NCBI GenBank assembly: GCA_964624645.1
Contig: CAZVAD010000134.1
Location: forward strand, 1-6,470
Length of the DNA stretch: 6,470 bases
Direction: 5' to 3'
DNA from: Mariniphaga sp964624645
Lineage (GTDB): Bacteria; Bacteroidota; Bacteroidia; Bacteroidales; Prolixibacteraceae
In this document: positions 1-6,335 of the stretch, in pieces
Layout of the letters: the number at the start of each line of letters is the position of its first letter
How positions within the stretch are numbered: the stretch's first letter is position 1
Position numbers and translations under genes: made by a program
Notes under the pieces: generated by a model
Databases searched by the model: none
What the model was told of the DNA's origin: nothing
The model's input: the letters and a program-made list of their open reading frames with translations, nothing else

Positions 1-466
1 CAAGTAAAATTTTTTCATAATTATTTGATTTTTAATTTATAAAATGTGAAAATTTTTATTGTCTTGTAAAGCACAATTCTTCCTTCTTTTTTGAATGAAC
101 GTTTGGATTGCAATTGAACTTATGACAAATCTAAGTATTTTATTAATACAGAAATCTTTTAAGAACAACTTTTTTCAGCTTTATATGGTTTTTATTTCAT
201 TTAACGCTTCCTGTCGGACAATCAGACAGATAAGACATCAAAAAAACAGGAATTATACATTTTTTGTTTCTTTGGTACCAGCTATCCATTATACCAATTA
301 TTCAATAAGACAATCCGGTTTCGGTTTCCAGCTTTCAGGTTATAACCAAAGCTTTGATTAAACCCGGAATGGATTGAAAATTTTTATCAGATTTTGCCTT
401 TCGGATAAAAAATAGCAGTTTTATCGTTACTTTTATTCAAAAATCAGGTTCTAAAAGGTATCAATT
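1..466. other. AT-rich region without a convincing gene
   Basis: This stretch is clearly richer in A+T than the genes to its right and contains long T and A runs. The only sizeable reading frame (95-361, 88 codons) has no ribosome binding site, no recognisable motif and a composition expected from translated AT-rich DNA, so I do not call it. I found no tRNA or rRNA fold. Short inverted repeats occur, such as TTCCTGT at 208-214 with ACAGGAA at 246-252, and the palindrome at 331-352 is listed separately. No good Bacteroidota-type promoter was found directly before the gene at 467. The region probably holds upstream regulatory DNA and perhaps the far end of a neighbour lying off the left edge. 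Confidence 0.6.
331..352. repeat. Interrupted palindrome GCTTT-CA-GGTTATAACC-AAAGC
   Basis: A perfect 10-bp palindrome, GGTTATAACC (338-347), is flanked by GCTTT on the left and AAAGC on the right, which are complementary to each other apart from a two-base CA bulge. The dyad is about 115 bp before the start of the small membrane-protein gene at 467. Its almost loopless centre suits a dimeric protein-binding site better than an RNA hairpin. No regulator gene is nearby, and in AT-rich DNA chance is a real alternative. Confidence 0.3.
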
Positions 467-949
467 ATGAATGAGTGGGCAAAACAGATGATTTCACAGA
501 TTGACGAAAAACTGGAAGGCACAAAATTACGCGATCAGCGGTTTTTCAGGACGGACGAGTTTAAACGGAATATTGAGCGCACTGCCGGTTTTTCTGAAGA
601 ATGTCCCGTGTGCCATGTGGAAAAATTGAATGTTCAGGAAGTTGTAAAGACTTTTGATCAGGCAATCAATGTTCCCGGAAAAGCGCGTCGGGAATACGAC
701 CGGCTCATCAGCCGGCTGTCGGGGCACATGCAGAAAGAGCACGGTTTTTTCCCGCCCTACTATTACACCTATCTGTTTTCCTTTTTCGGAATGCTGGCCG
801 GATTGGTTTTGGGGTATTTGCTGATGAAAATCTTTCCGGCATGGGATTATGCCATGCTCTCGGCAGGATTTGTAGCCGGCCTGCTTTTGGGCTATTTTGC
901 CGGAAACAAAAGAGACTCAAAAGTGAGGGCAGAAAAAAAACTTATGTAA
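467..949 (+). CDS. Small membrane protein with Cys2-His2 metal site and two glycine-zipper helices
   Basis: I do not recognise this 160-residue protein as a named family. The start is supported by an AAAAGG Shine-Dalgarno-like sequence at 453-458, eight bases before the ATG. Residues 1-95 are soluble and highly charged, with CPVC (C46, C49) and later H87 and H92. The spacing C-x2-C-x37-H-x4-H resembles a zinc-binding site. Residues about 100-122 and 129-146 are two hydrophobic helices joined by a short turn. They carry glycines every fourth residue (G108, G112, G116; G134, G138, G142, G146), a glycine-zipper pattern that suggests tight helix packing or oligomers. The tail is basic (NKRDSKVRAEKK), so both ends are probably cytoplasmic. 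The protein has no signal peptide. The kinase gene begins 11 nt later, so the two are probably cotranscribed, but that gives no clear functional clue. Function is unknown; metal binding is inferred. Confidence 0.85.
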   Translation: MNEWAKQMISQIDEKLEGTKLRDQRFFRTDEFKRNIERTAGFSEECPVCHVEKLNVQEVVKTFDQAINVPGKARREYDRLISRLSGHMQKEHGFFPPYYYTYLFSFFGMLAGLVLGYLLMKIFPAWDYAMLSAGFVAGLLLGYFAGNKRDSKVRAEKKLM

Positions 950-960
950 TATAAAAATCC

Positions 961-1593
961 ATGCGTTTTTTAGTGATCGAGGGAAATATCGGCTCGGGAA
1001 AAACCACGCTTGCCGGGATGCTTGCCGCCGATTTAAACGGGAAACTCATCGCCGAGCAATATGAGGAGAATCCTTTTTTGCCCGGTTTCTATGAAAATCC
1101 CGAACGCTATTCCTTTCCGCTGGAACTTTCGTTTCTGGCTTCACGCTACAATCAGATGAAAAAAGATGTGCTCAACCCCGACCTGTTTCACGCTTTGCTT
1201 ATTGCCGACTACCATTTTTCAAAAACTGCCATTTTTGCAAAAAACACGCTGAAGCCGGATGAGTACCACCTGTTTCGCCAGCTTTTCAACATGGCTTCCG
1301 ACACATTCCCCAAGCCTGACATTTATGTCTATCTTCATACGGAAACTTCCAGGCTGCTGGAAAATATTAAAAAGCGCGGCAGAGAATATGAGCTAAACAT
1401 TACCGGCGAATATTTAGATAAAATCAGGGAGGGCTACCTCAATTTTCTGAAAGGGATAACAACCTTTCCTGTCCTGATTGTGGATGTGAACAAACTGGAT
1501 TTTGTGAAAGACCCGGAACATTACCAGGCAATAAAAGCGCTTCTTTTCAAAAACAATTACAGTTTGGGTATAAATTACCTGAATTTGAGCTAA
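961..1593 (+). CDS. Deoxynucleoside kinase (dNK family)
   Basis: The product probably phosphorylates a deoxynucleoside with a nucleoside triphosphate, giving the 5'-monophosphate for DNA-precursor salvage in the cytoplasm. The 210 residues fit a bacterial dNK. The P-loop GNIGSGKT spans residues 8-15. E32, in the EQYEENPF segment (32-39), sits where the family carries its catalytic glutamate. The segment FYENPERYSFPLELSFLASR (43-62) matches the nucleoside-binding region. DYHFSKTAIFA (83-93) stands where many dNKs have a DRS motif. KPDIYVYLHTE (108-118) is the usual core strand, and the lid region KKRGREYE (137-144) supplies arginines for phosphate binding. The DY-type motif is typical of a Bacteroidota subgroup as I recall it, in which the kinase may be fused to the folate enzyme HPPK; no HPPK domain is present here. 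Base specificity (dA, dG, dC or T) cannot be read from the sequence. The start is the ATG just before the P-loop strand; there is no clear Shine-Dalgarno sequence. Confidence 0.92.
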   Translation: MRFLVIEGNIGSGKTTLAGMLAADLNGKLIAEQYEENPFLPGFYENPERYSFPLELSFLASRYNQMKKDVLNPDLFHALLIADYHFSKTAIFAKNTLKPDEYHLFRQLFNMASDTFPKPDIYVYLHTETSRLLENIKKRGREYELNITGEYLDKIREGYLNFLKGITTFPVLIVDVNKLDFVKDPEHYQAIKALLFKNNYSLGINYLNLS

Positions 1594-1608
1594 AAAACGG
1601 CTTTTCAA

Positions 1609-1640
1609 TTTTCTGATGTTAAAAAACCTTACTATTTTTG
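1609..1640 (+). promoter_or_regulatory. Possible Bacteroidota-type promoter for the lipoprotein gene
   Basis: TATTTTTG at 1633-1640 matches the Bacteroidota -7 consensus TAnnTTTG in all fixed positions. A weak -33 element, TTTTC at 1609-1613, lies 19 nt upstream, with C where G is expected. Transcription would begin around 1647 and give a leader of roughly 40 nt before the ATG at 1686. The AT-rich setting makes chance matches likely, so this is a candidate only. Confidence 0.4.
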
Positions 1641-1685
1641 TGATGGATTGAAAAAAATTTATTCAACTTAAAATAATTGTGTGAT

Positions 1686-3440
1686 ATGAAAAAAATCAAC
1701 TCGAATTTTTTACTTCTTTTTACAGTTTTTGCTTTGCTTTTTTCGGGCTGTGCCGGTTTGAAAAAGATGAAGAAAAATGCTGATCAGATTCAGTTCAGGG
1801 TAACGCCTGAAGTACTGGAAACCCATGCCGGAAAAGTTGACCTGACTGTTGACGGAAGATTTCCGGTAAAATACTTTGCAAAAAAAGCGACACTGACCGT
1901 AACCCCTGTATTGAAATATGGCAACAACGAAAGTGAGTTCAGCCCCGTCAGTCTTCAGGGTGAGAAAGTTCAGGGAAACAACCGCGTTGTGAGCTACAAT
2001 GCCGGCGGAACATTCAGCTATAAAGATGCGGCTGATTTTCAGGAAGCCATGAGAAAATCGGAGCTTGTTGTAAAAATGACCGCTACGCAGGGAGCCAAAT
2101 CCCTCGATTTCGCTCCGGTGAAAATTGCTGATGGAGTGATTGCCACCAGCACAATGGTCGCCAATTTCCCGAAACCGATTCTTGGCGTTCAGCGCGAACC
2201 CAACACCAGCGGAAAATATGACCCGAACATTGACCCGTTCCAGAGAATTGTTCCCGATGAAATGATGGCGGATATTCTCTATCTGATCAACCGGGCAAAC
2301 CTTCGGAATGAAGAGCTGACCAAAAAAGATATTATTGAATATTTTCAATATACAAAAAATGCCAGTGAAAATGAGCGTATTGACTTGAGAAACGTTGAAA
2401 TTTCAGCTTATGCATCACCCGACGGATCCATTGATTTCAATACCGAACTGGCAAGCAAGAGAAAAGATTCATCTTCCGACTATGTGGCAAGGCGTCTGAA
2501 AGAGCTTGGTGTTGACATCAATCCGAAAACACGCTATACGCCGGAAGACTGGGACGGATTCAAAAAACTGGTTGAAGCTTCCAACATTCAGGACAAAGAC
2601 CTGGTGCTGCGTGTACTTTCCATGTACACCGACCCGGAGGTTCGCGAGCGTGAAATCAGAAACCTTTCGGAGACTTTCACCACCCTTGCCGATGACATTC
2701 TCCCGCAGTTGCGCCGTGCAAAACTGCTCACCAGCGTTGAGCTGATCGGAAAAACGGACGAAGAGCTGATGGCGCTTGCAAAATCAGACCCGGCATCACT
2801 GAATCCGGCAGAACTGCTTTATGCAGCCACTCTTTTTGAAGACCTCGGCGAGCAATTGTCAATTTACAACTCGTTCATCCGGGTTTATCCCAATGACTGG
2901 CGCGGGCCAAACAATGCAGGCTATGTACTTGTAAATCAAATGAAATACAATGATGCAAAACCGTTGTTTGAAAAGGCGGAAACATTGAGAAACAATGAAC
3001 CGGTTGTTAAAAACAACCTGGGAGCCATTGCATTGTACGAAAACAAGATTGCCGAAGCGGAAACGCTTTTCGGCGCTGCTACCGGAGCGGGTAAAGAGGT
3101 GAATTACAACCAGGGAATCGTAAGCCTGAAGAAAGCCAACTATGAGCAGGCTGTCAGATATTTCAGCGATTTTCAGGACGTGAATTCCGGACTTGCAAAA
3201 ATTCTTGCCGGCGACAATAACGGAGCACTCAGAGACCTGGAAGCTTTTGAACGCCCCAACTGCTTTATGAAAGAGTATCTGAAAGCAGTTATCGGCGCAC
3301 GCACAGCACGTGAAAACCTGCTGTTTGAAAGCTTAGGCGCCGCAGTTCAGTACAATCCGGATATGAAGGCGAAAGCCAAAACCGATATTGAATTTGTCAA
3401 ATATTTCAGCAATCCCAAATTTACCCAGATTGTTGACTAA
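1686..3440 (+). CDS. Envelope lipoprotein with OmpA-like domain and TPR repeats
   Basis: Using the ATG at 1686, the product has 584 residues. A TTG nine bases earlier is in frame but would spoil the signal peptide. MKK, a hydrophobic stretch and LFSGC give a lipoprotein signal with the lipidated cysteine at C22; phenylalanine at -3 is slightly unusual. Residues about 35-155 look beta-rich and follow an N-terminal domain pattern I know from Bacteroidales OmpA-family proteins. Residues 237-277 (VEISAYASPDG, then N and R at OmpA spacing) form the first half of an OmpA-like fold. A helical insertion follows, then LTSVELIGKTDEEL (348-361), which fits its last strand. From about 375 to 500 the chain is TPR-like, including NNAGYVLVNQMKYNDAKPLF and NNLGAIALYENKIAEAETLF. 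The protein probably sits in the outer membrane as a structural or assembly scaffold facing the periplasm. It appears to be transcribed alone, with a terminator behind it. The family is fairly sure; the role is inferred. Confidence 0.88.
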   Translation: MKKINSNFLLLFTVFALLFSGCAGLKKMKKNADQIQFRVTPEVLETHAGKVDLTVDGRFPVKYFAKKATLTVTPVLKYGNNESEFSPVSLQGEKVQGNNRVVSYNAGGTFSYKDAADFQEAMRKSELVVKMTATQGAKSLDFAPVKIADGVIATSTMVANFPKPILGVQREPNTSGKYDPNIDPFQRIVPDEMMADILYLINRANLRNEELTKKDIIEYFQYTKNASENERIDLRNVEISAYASPDGSIDFNTELASKRKDSSSDYVARRLKELGVDINPKTRYTPEDWDGFKKLVEASNIQDKDLVLRVLSMYTDPEVREREIRNLSETFTTLADDILPQLRRAKLLTSVELIGKTDEELMALAKSDPASLNPAELLYAATLFEDLGEQLSIYNSFIRVYPNDWRGPNNAGYVLVNQMKYNDAKPLFEKAETLRNNEPVVKNNLGAIALYENKIAEAETLFGAATGAGKEVNYNQGIVSLKKANYEQAVRYFSDFQDVNSGLAKILAGDNNGALRDLEAFERPNCFMKEYLKAVIGARTARENLLFESLGAAVQYNPDMKAKAKTDIEFVKYFSNPKFTQIVD

Positions 3441-3466
3441 ATTTTTGATGCAATGACATTAAACGG

Positions 3467-3504
3467 ACAAAGGGCAGCCATCTCAGGCCTGCCCTTTGTT
3501 TTTT
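3467..3504 (+). terminator. Intrinsic terminator after the lipoprotein gene
   Basis: The arm ACAAAGGGCAG (3467-3477) pairs perfectly over 11 bp with CTGCCCTTTGT (3489-3499). Two further CC/GG pairs are possible with one bulged base, leaving a small loop. Six T residues (3499-3504) follow directly. The hairpin begins 26 nt after the lipoprotein stop codon and separates that gene from the peptidase gene. Confidence 0.9.
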
Positions 3505-3542
3505 ATTGCCCCTGATTTTTCGTGTTCAGTCAGAAAAGCGTA

Positions 3543-3581
3543 TTTTTCACCATTATTTTTCACATAAAATTTTCACATCAT
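3543..3581 (+). repeat. Three 13-bp direct repeats with TTTTCAC core before the peptidase gene
   Basis: The units TTTTTCACCATTA (3543-3555), TTTTTCACATAAA (3556-3568) and ATTTTCACATCAT (3569-3581) lie head to tail with an exact 13-bp period, and the last runs into the ATG at 3580. The shared core is TTTTCAC. The first two copies also read TATTTTTC (3541-3548 and 3554-3561), one base from the Bacteroidota -7 box TAnnTTTG, so a promoter may be embedded here. The array could be a binding site, a slippage product or leader sequence affecting translation; no Shine-Dalgarno sequence is visible. Confidence 0.5.
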
Positions 3582-4965
3582 GGAAACCATTGTTAGTTAT
3601 ATTGAAAATAACAAAGACCGTTTTTTAGAAGAGCTGTTCGGATTGCTGCGCATTCCGTCCGTTAGTTCAGTAAAAAGTCACAAACCGGATATGTACAAAG
3701 CGGCTGAATACTGGAAAAAGCTGCTGCTTTCATCGGGGGCAGACCAGGCTGAAATCTATGAAACCGATGGAAATCCGGTGACCTATGGCGAGAAAATCAT
3801 TGACCCGCAACTGCCTACCGTTTTGGTGTATGCCCACATGGACGTGATGCCGGTTGACCCCATTGAAAAATGGCTGTCCGACCCTTTTGAACCTGAAATT
3901 CGCGACGGAAAAATCTGGGCGCGCGGCGCTGATGACGACAAAGGACAGAGCATGATGCACGCCAAGGCATTTGAGCTGATGGTGAAAACAAATACATTGC
4001 CCTGCAATGTGAAGTTTATGATTGAAGGCGAAGAGGAGGTCGGGTCGCCCAATCTGGGGAAATGGTGCATTGAAAACAGGGAGATGCTGAAAGCAGATGT
4101 GATTCTGGTATCCGACACTTCCATGATTGCTGCCGATATCCCGTCGATTACAACCGGACTGCGCGGCCTGGCTTACTGGCAGGTGGAGGTTACGGGTCCG
4201 GATCGCGACCTGCACTCCGGGCTTTTTGGCGGAACAGTGGCCAATCCCATCAATGTGCTCAGCGCCATGATTGCACAGATGACCGATGAAAACGGCAGGA
4301 TAACCATTCCCGGATTTTATGATGACGTGCAGGAAGTTTCTGCGGAAGAACGTCAACTCCTTGGCAACGCACCTTTTGACGAAGAAGAGTACAAAAAAGC
4401 CATCGGTGTGGAAGAGCTGGCCGGAGAAGTTGGCTATACCCCGGGCGAGCGCACCGGAATCCGTCCGTCGTTTGATGTTTGCGGAATCTGGGGCGGCTAC
4501 ACCGGCGAAGGCGCCAAAACGGTTCTGCCTTCAAAAGCGTTTGCGAAAATTTCAACCCGCCTTGTTCCCGATCAGGACCACGAGAAAATTGCCGGATTAT
4601 TCAAGAAGCATTTTGAGAGCATTGCGCCAAAATCAGTGAAAGTGGAGGTTACCCCGCTGCATGGCGGCCCCGGATATGTCTGTCCGATAGATATTCCTGC
4701 CTACAAAGCGGCTGAAAAAGCTGTGGCGGAAGTTTACGGGAAACCGCCGGTGCCGGTACGCTCAGGCGGAAGCATTCCGATTATTTCCGCTTTTGAGGAA
4801 ATTTTAGGCATCAAATCCATTTTGCTTGGATTCGGTCTTGAGGCGGATGCCATCCATTCACCCAATGAAAACTTCCCGCTGGAGCAGTTTTTCAACGGAA
4901 TCAAAACTATTCCGCTGTTTTATAAATATTTTGCCGAATTGAGCACCGGCGAAGCGCCGGTTTAA
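3580..4965 (+). CDS. M20 family metallodipeptidase (carnosinase-like)
   Basis: The 461-residue product should hydrolyse dipeptides or other short peptides in the cytoplasm using two metal ions, usually zinc or manganese. All hallmark residues are visible: metal ligand H86 in YAHMDV (84-89), bridging D119 in RGADDDKG (115-122), general base E152 and ligand E153 in EGEEEVGS (149-156), ligand D179 in VSDTS (177-181), and ligand H426 in AIHSPNE (424-430). H212 in LHSGLFGG (211-218) lies in the lid/dimerisation domain, where related dipeptidases contribute a substrate-binding histidine across the dimer. Length and motif spacing fit the dipeptidase branch that includes carnosinase and bacterial homologues. 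There is no signal peptide. The start gives the normal family N-terminus. The gene stands alone, between a terminator and a convergent operon. The catalytic class is clear; the preferred substrate is not. Confidence 0.95.
   Translation: METIVSYIENNKDRFLEELFGLLRIPSVSSVKSHKPDMYKAAEYWKKLLLSSGADQAEIYETDGNPVTYGEKIIDPQLPTVLVYAHMDVMPVDPIEKWLSDPFEPEIRDGKIWARGADDDKGQSMMHAKAFELMVKTNTLPCNVKFMIEGEEEVGSPNLGKWCIENREMLKADVILVSDTSMIAADIPSITTGLRGLAYWQVEVTGPDRDLHSGLFGGTVANPINVLSAMIAQMTDENGRITIPGFYDDVQEVSAEERQLLGNAPFDEEEYKKAIGVEELAGEVGYTPGERTGIRPSFDVCGIWGGYTGEGAKTVLPSKAFAKISTRLVPDQDHEKIAGLFKKHFESIAPKSVKVEVTPLHGGPGYVCPIDIPAYKAAEKAVAEVYGKPPVPVRSGGSIPIISAFEEILGIKSILLGFGLEADAIHSPNENFPLEQFFNGIKTIPLFYKYFAELSTGEAPV
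4945..4961. other. Hairpin at the convergent gene ends
   Basis: ACCGGCG (4945-4951) and CGCCGGT (4955-4961) form a perfect, GC-rich 7-bp stem with a three-base loop. It lies inside the last codons of the peptidase gene and directly beyond the stop of the HAD gene read from the other strand. No proper T tract follows on either strand (only TTT on +), so it is a poor intrinsic terminator. It may still slow polymerase or protect 3' ends of the two convergent transcripts. Confidence 0.35.
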
Positions 4966-5612
4966 CTCAGGGAATTGAAATCCGAAATCACCAGGTCGGC
5001 TTCCGAATGATCCTGCAAACCGATGTCAGCGCCGGCAAATGCTATGCAGTACATGCCGGCTGCTTTTGCCGCCCTGATTCCGTTTGTGGAATCCTCAATA
5101 ACGGCACATTTTTGAGGTGCAACGCCTAACTCTTCTGCTGCCAGCAGGAAAATATCCGGCGCAGGCTTGCTGGATTGTGCCCTCCGGCTGTCCACAACCA
5201 CTTCAAAATATTTTTTTAGTCCGGTGCGCCGGAGAATGATTTCAATCACATCAATGTATGACGATGAGGCCAGCGCAATGGGAGTATTTTTCTGCTTGAG
5301 CCGTTTTATCAGCGCTTCAACGCCGGGCATGGGGTCGATGGTTTCCAGGGAATCAAAGTATGGCGTAACCTGGTTTACGTAAATTTCCTCCAGTTCTTCC
5401 ACGGAATGTGGTGTTCCGTGCTTTTCTCTTATCAGCTCCCACATGAGTACGCTCGCCGTCCCCTGATAGGTCTGGTGCTCCGCTTCTGAAATGTCCAGCC
5501 CCACTTTCCGGAAAATAACCTGTTCCGCTTCGGTATAAAATGGCTCCGAGTCAACAAGCACTCCGTCCATATCAAAGATTACAGCATCAAAAGATGCAAG
5601 GATGTTTTTCAT
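4962..5612 (-). CDS. HAD superfamily phosphatase, beta-phosphoglucomutase-like
   Basis: With the ATG at 5612 the product has 216 residues, typical of HAD subfamily I enzymes with a helical cap. The four motifs are intact: FDMDGVLVDSE with nucleophile D14 and acid/base D16, S116 in ALASSS, K149 in KPAPDIF, and E173-D174 in VIEDSTNGI. The cap lies between residues about 20 and 85. The cap histidine of classical beta-phosphoglucomutase (DTAEYH region) is not seen, the equivalent being DSEPFYTEAE, so a sugar-phosphate or nucleotide phosphatase is as likely as a mutase. An in-frame TTG at 5618 would overlap the upstream stop by four bases, but the ATG gives the normal N-terminus. The gene lies two bases behind the AlkD-like gene and is surely cotranscribed, probably with translational coupling. 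The substrate cannot be predicted. Confidence 0.92.
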   Translation of the reverse strand: MKNILASFDAVIFDMDGVLVDSEPFYTEAEQVIFRKVGLDISEAEHQTYQGTASVLMWELIREKHGTPHSVEELEEIYVNQVTPYFDSLETIDPMPGVEALIKRLKQKNTPIALASSSYIDVIEIILRRTGLKKYFEVVVDSRRAQSSKPAPDIFLLAAEELGVAPQKCAVIEDSTNGIRAAKAAGMYCIAFAGADIGLQDHSEADLVISDFNSLS

Positions 5613-5614
5613 TT

Positions 5615-6316
5615 TCAATTAATTCTAAAAGATATATAATCTGCGGAGAGTTCCTCGCGCAAAGTTTCACCTAATTTTTGTGTGTTCAGGTATTCATAAT
5701 GCCTGAAAGAATCTGCCAGTTGCAAAGCCTGTCCGTTCATTTTCCTGGAGCGGGTTCCCAGAGCAATCACCGTGCGGTGAATAACAACATACAACCGCGG
5801 GTCTCTGCCCAGCACTTCAAGCTCTTCAAAAAAAGGTTCAAACATTTCGTCAATGGCCGATGTCTGCACGATGGCAAGCCGTCCCATCAGGTGAATTCCG
5901 GTGAAACGCACCAGATGTTTTTTGCCGCGCCCCCATTCAATGGCTTTGGCAAAGGCAAATTTGGTTTTCACCCACAGATTGAAAGAGGCCTGCTCTGCAA
6001 TTTCATGGTTTTGAAAGCTTTTTGTCCAGAAGTCCATCTGCTCTTCCGTAACCTTTTCGGGTTCGTCCAAAAGCGTGGCCAGAATCATGGTTTCGCGCCA
6101 TTGCTTGTTCCAAAGTTTCAGCGCCAGCAAATGATCCGGTTCGTATTGTTGTGCCAGTTCGCGCAGTTCGGTCAGGGGAACGCCCATGTTGCGGGGGTAT
6201 TCAATTCCCTGACTTTTCAGCAAAGCGGCGGTTTCGCCATTCTTCCGAAGATTAATCAGGCGGAGCAATTGCTGAAAATTATTTTCGCTTTCCGGGTTGT
6301 CTAAAAGAAATTCCAT
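5615..6316 (-). CDS. AlkD-like HEAT-repeat protein (DNA alkylation repair family)
   Basis: The 233-residue, mostly helical protein matches the AlkD family in length and layout. The clearest stretch is residues 44-125: MGVPLTELRELAQQY, then DHLLALKLWNKQWRETMILATLLDEPEKVTEEQMDFW, then NHEIAEQASFNLW. AlkD enzymes use HEAT-like repeats to cradle DNA and remove positively charged alkylated bases without flipping them. By my recalled alignment with Bacillus cereus AlkD, the catalytic aspartate (D113) corresponds to E108 here, and the two pocket tryptophans (W109, W187) to H104 and a small aliphatic residue near 183-184. Relatives with lost pocket residues, such as AlkD2, lack glycosylase activity, so this one may be non-catalytic or have other activity. 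It is the first gene of a two-gene operon with a HAD phosphatase, behind a good promoter. The family call is firm; the activity is uncertain. Confidence 0.88.
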   Translation of the reverse strand: MEFLLDNPESENNFQQLLRLINLRKNGETAALLKSQGIEYPRNMGVPLTELRELAQQYEPDHLLALKLWNKQWRETMILATLLDEPEKVTEEQMDFWTKSFQNHEIAEQASFNLWVKTKFAFAKAIEWGRGKKHLVRFTGIHLMGRLAIVQTSAIDEMFEPFFEELEVLGRDPRLYVVIHRTVIALGTRSRKMNGQALQLADSFRHYEYLNTQKLGETLREELSADYISFRIN

Positions 6317-6335
6317 GTGTTAATCGGTATTTTTA

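Noticed and set aside
126..133. TAGATTTG on the - strand, identical to the -7 box of the right-hand operon
   Set aside because: No -33 TTG/TTTG lies 19-21 nt upstream, and no gene is visible to the left within the window. It could serve a leftward gene beyond the edge, but support is too thin.
208..252. Possible small RNA hairpin (TTCCTGT/ACAGGAA, with competing CTGTC/GACAG)
   Set aside because: The two pairings exclude each other, the stems are short, and there is no clear promoter or terminator around them.
95..361. 88-codon + strand reading frame in the left flank
   Set aside because: There is no ribosome binding site, no domain or motif, and the residue mix (many F, I, N, S, Y) is what AT-rich noncoding DNA yields.
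1677..1685. TTG start for the lipoprotein gene, adding three residues
   Set aside because: The ATG at 1686 gives a normal MKK lipoprotein signal; the extension would place acidic and cysteine residues before the basic region.
1710..2348. 212-codon antisense frame inside the lipoprotein gene
   Set aside because: The sense strand encodes a complete lipoprotein with signal peptide and recognised domains; the antisense frame has no motif and no start signal.
3730..4356. 208-codon antisense frame inside the peptidase gene
   Set aside because: It lies opposite the catalytic core of an intact M20 enzyme and shows no family features, so it is a shadow of codon usage.
5613..5618. TTG start for the HAD gene, giving a four-base overlap with the upstream stop
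   Set aside because: The ATG at 5612 follows two codons later and gives the standard HAD N-terminus. The TTG remains possible but is less likely.
5678..6304. 208-codon + strand frame opposite the AlkD-like gene
   Set aside because: The - strand frame matches the AlkD family along its length and has a promoter; the + strand frame has neither motif nor start signal.
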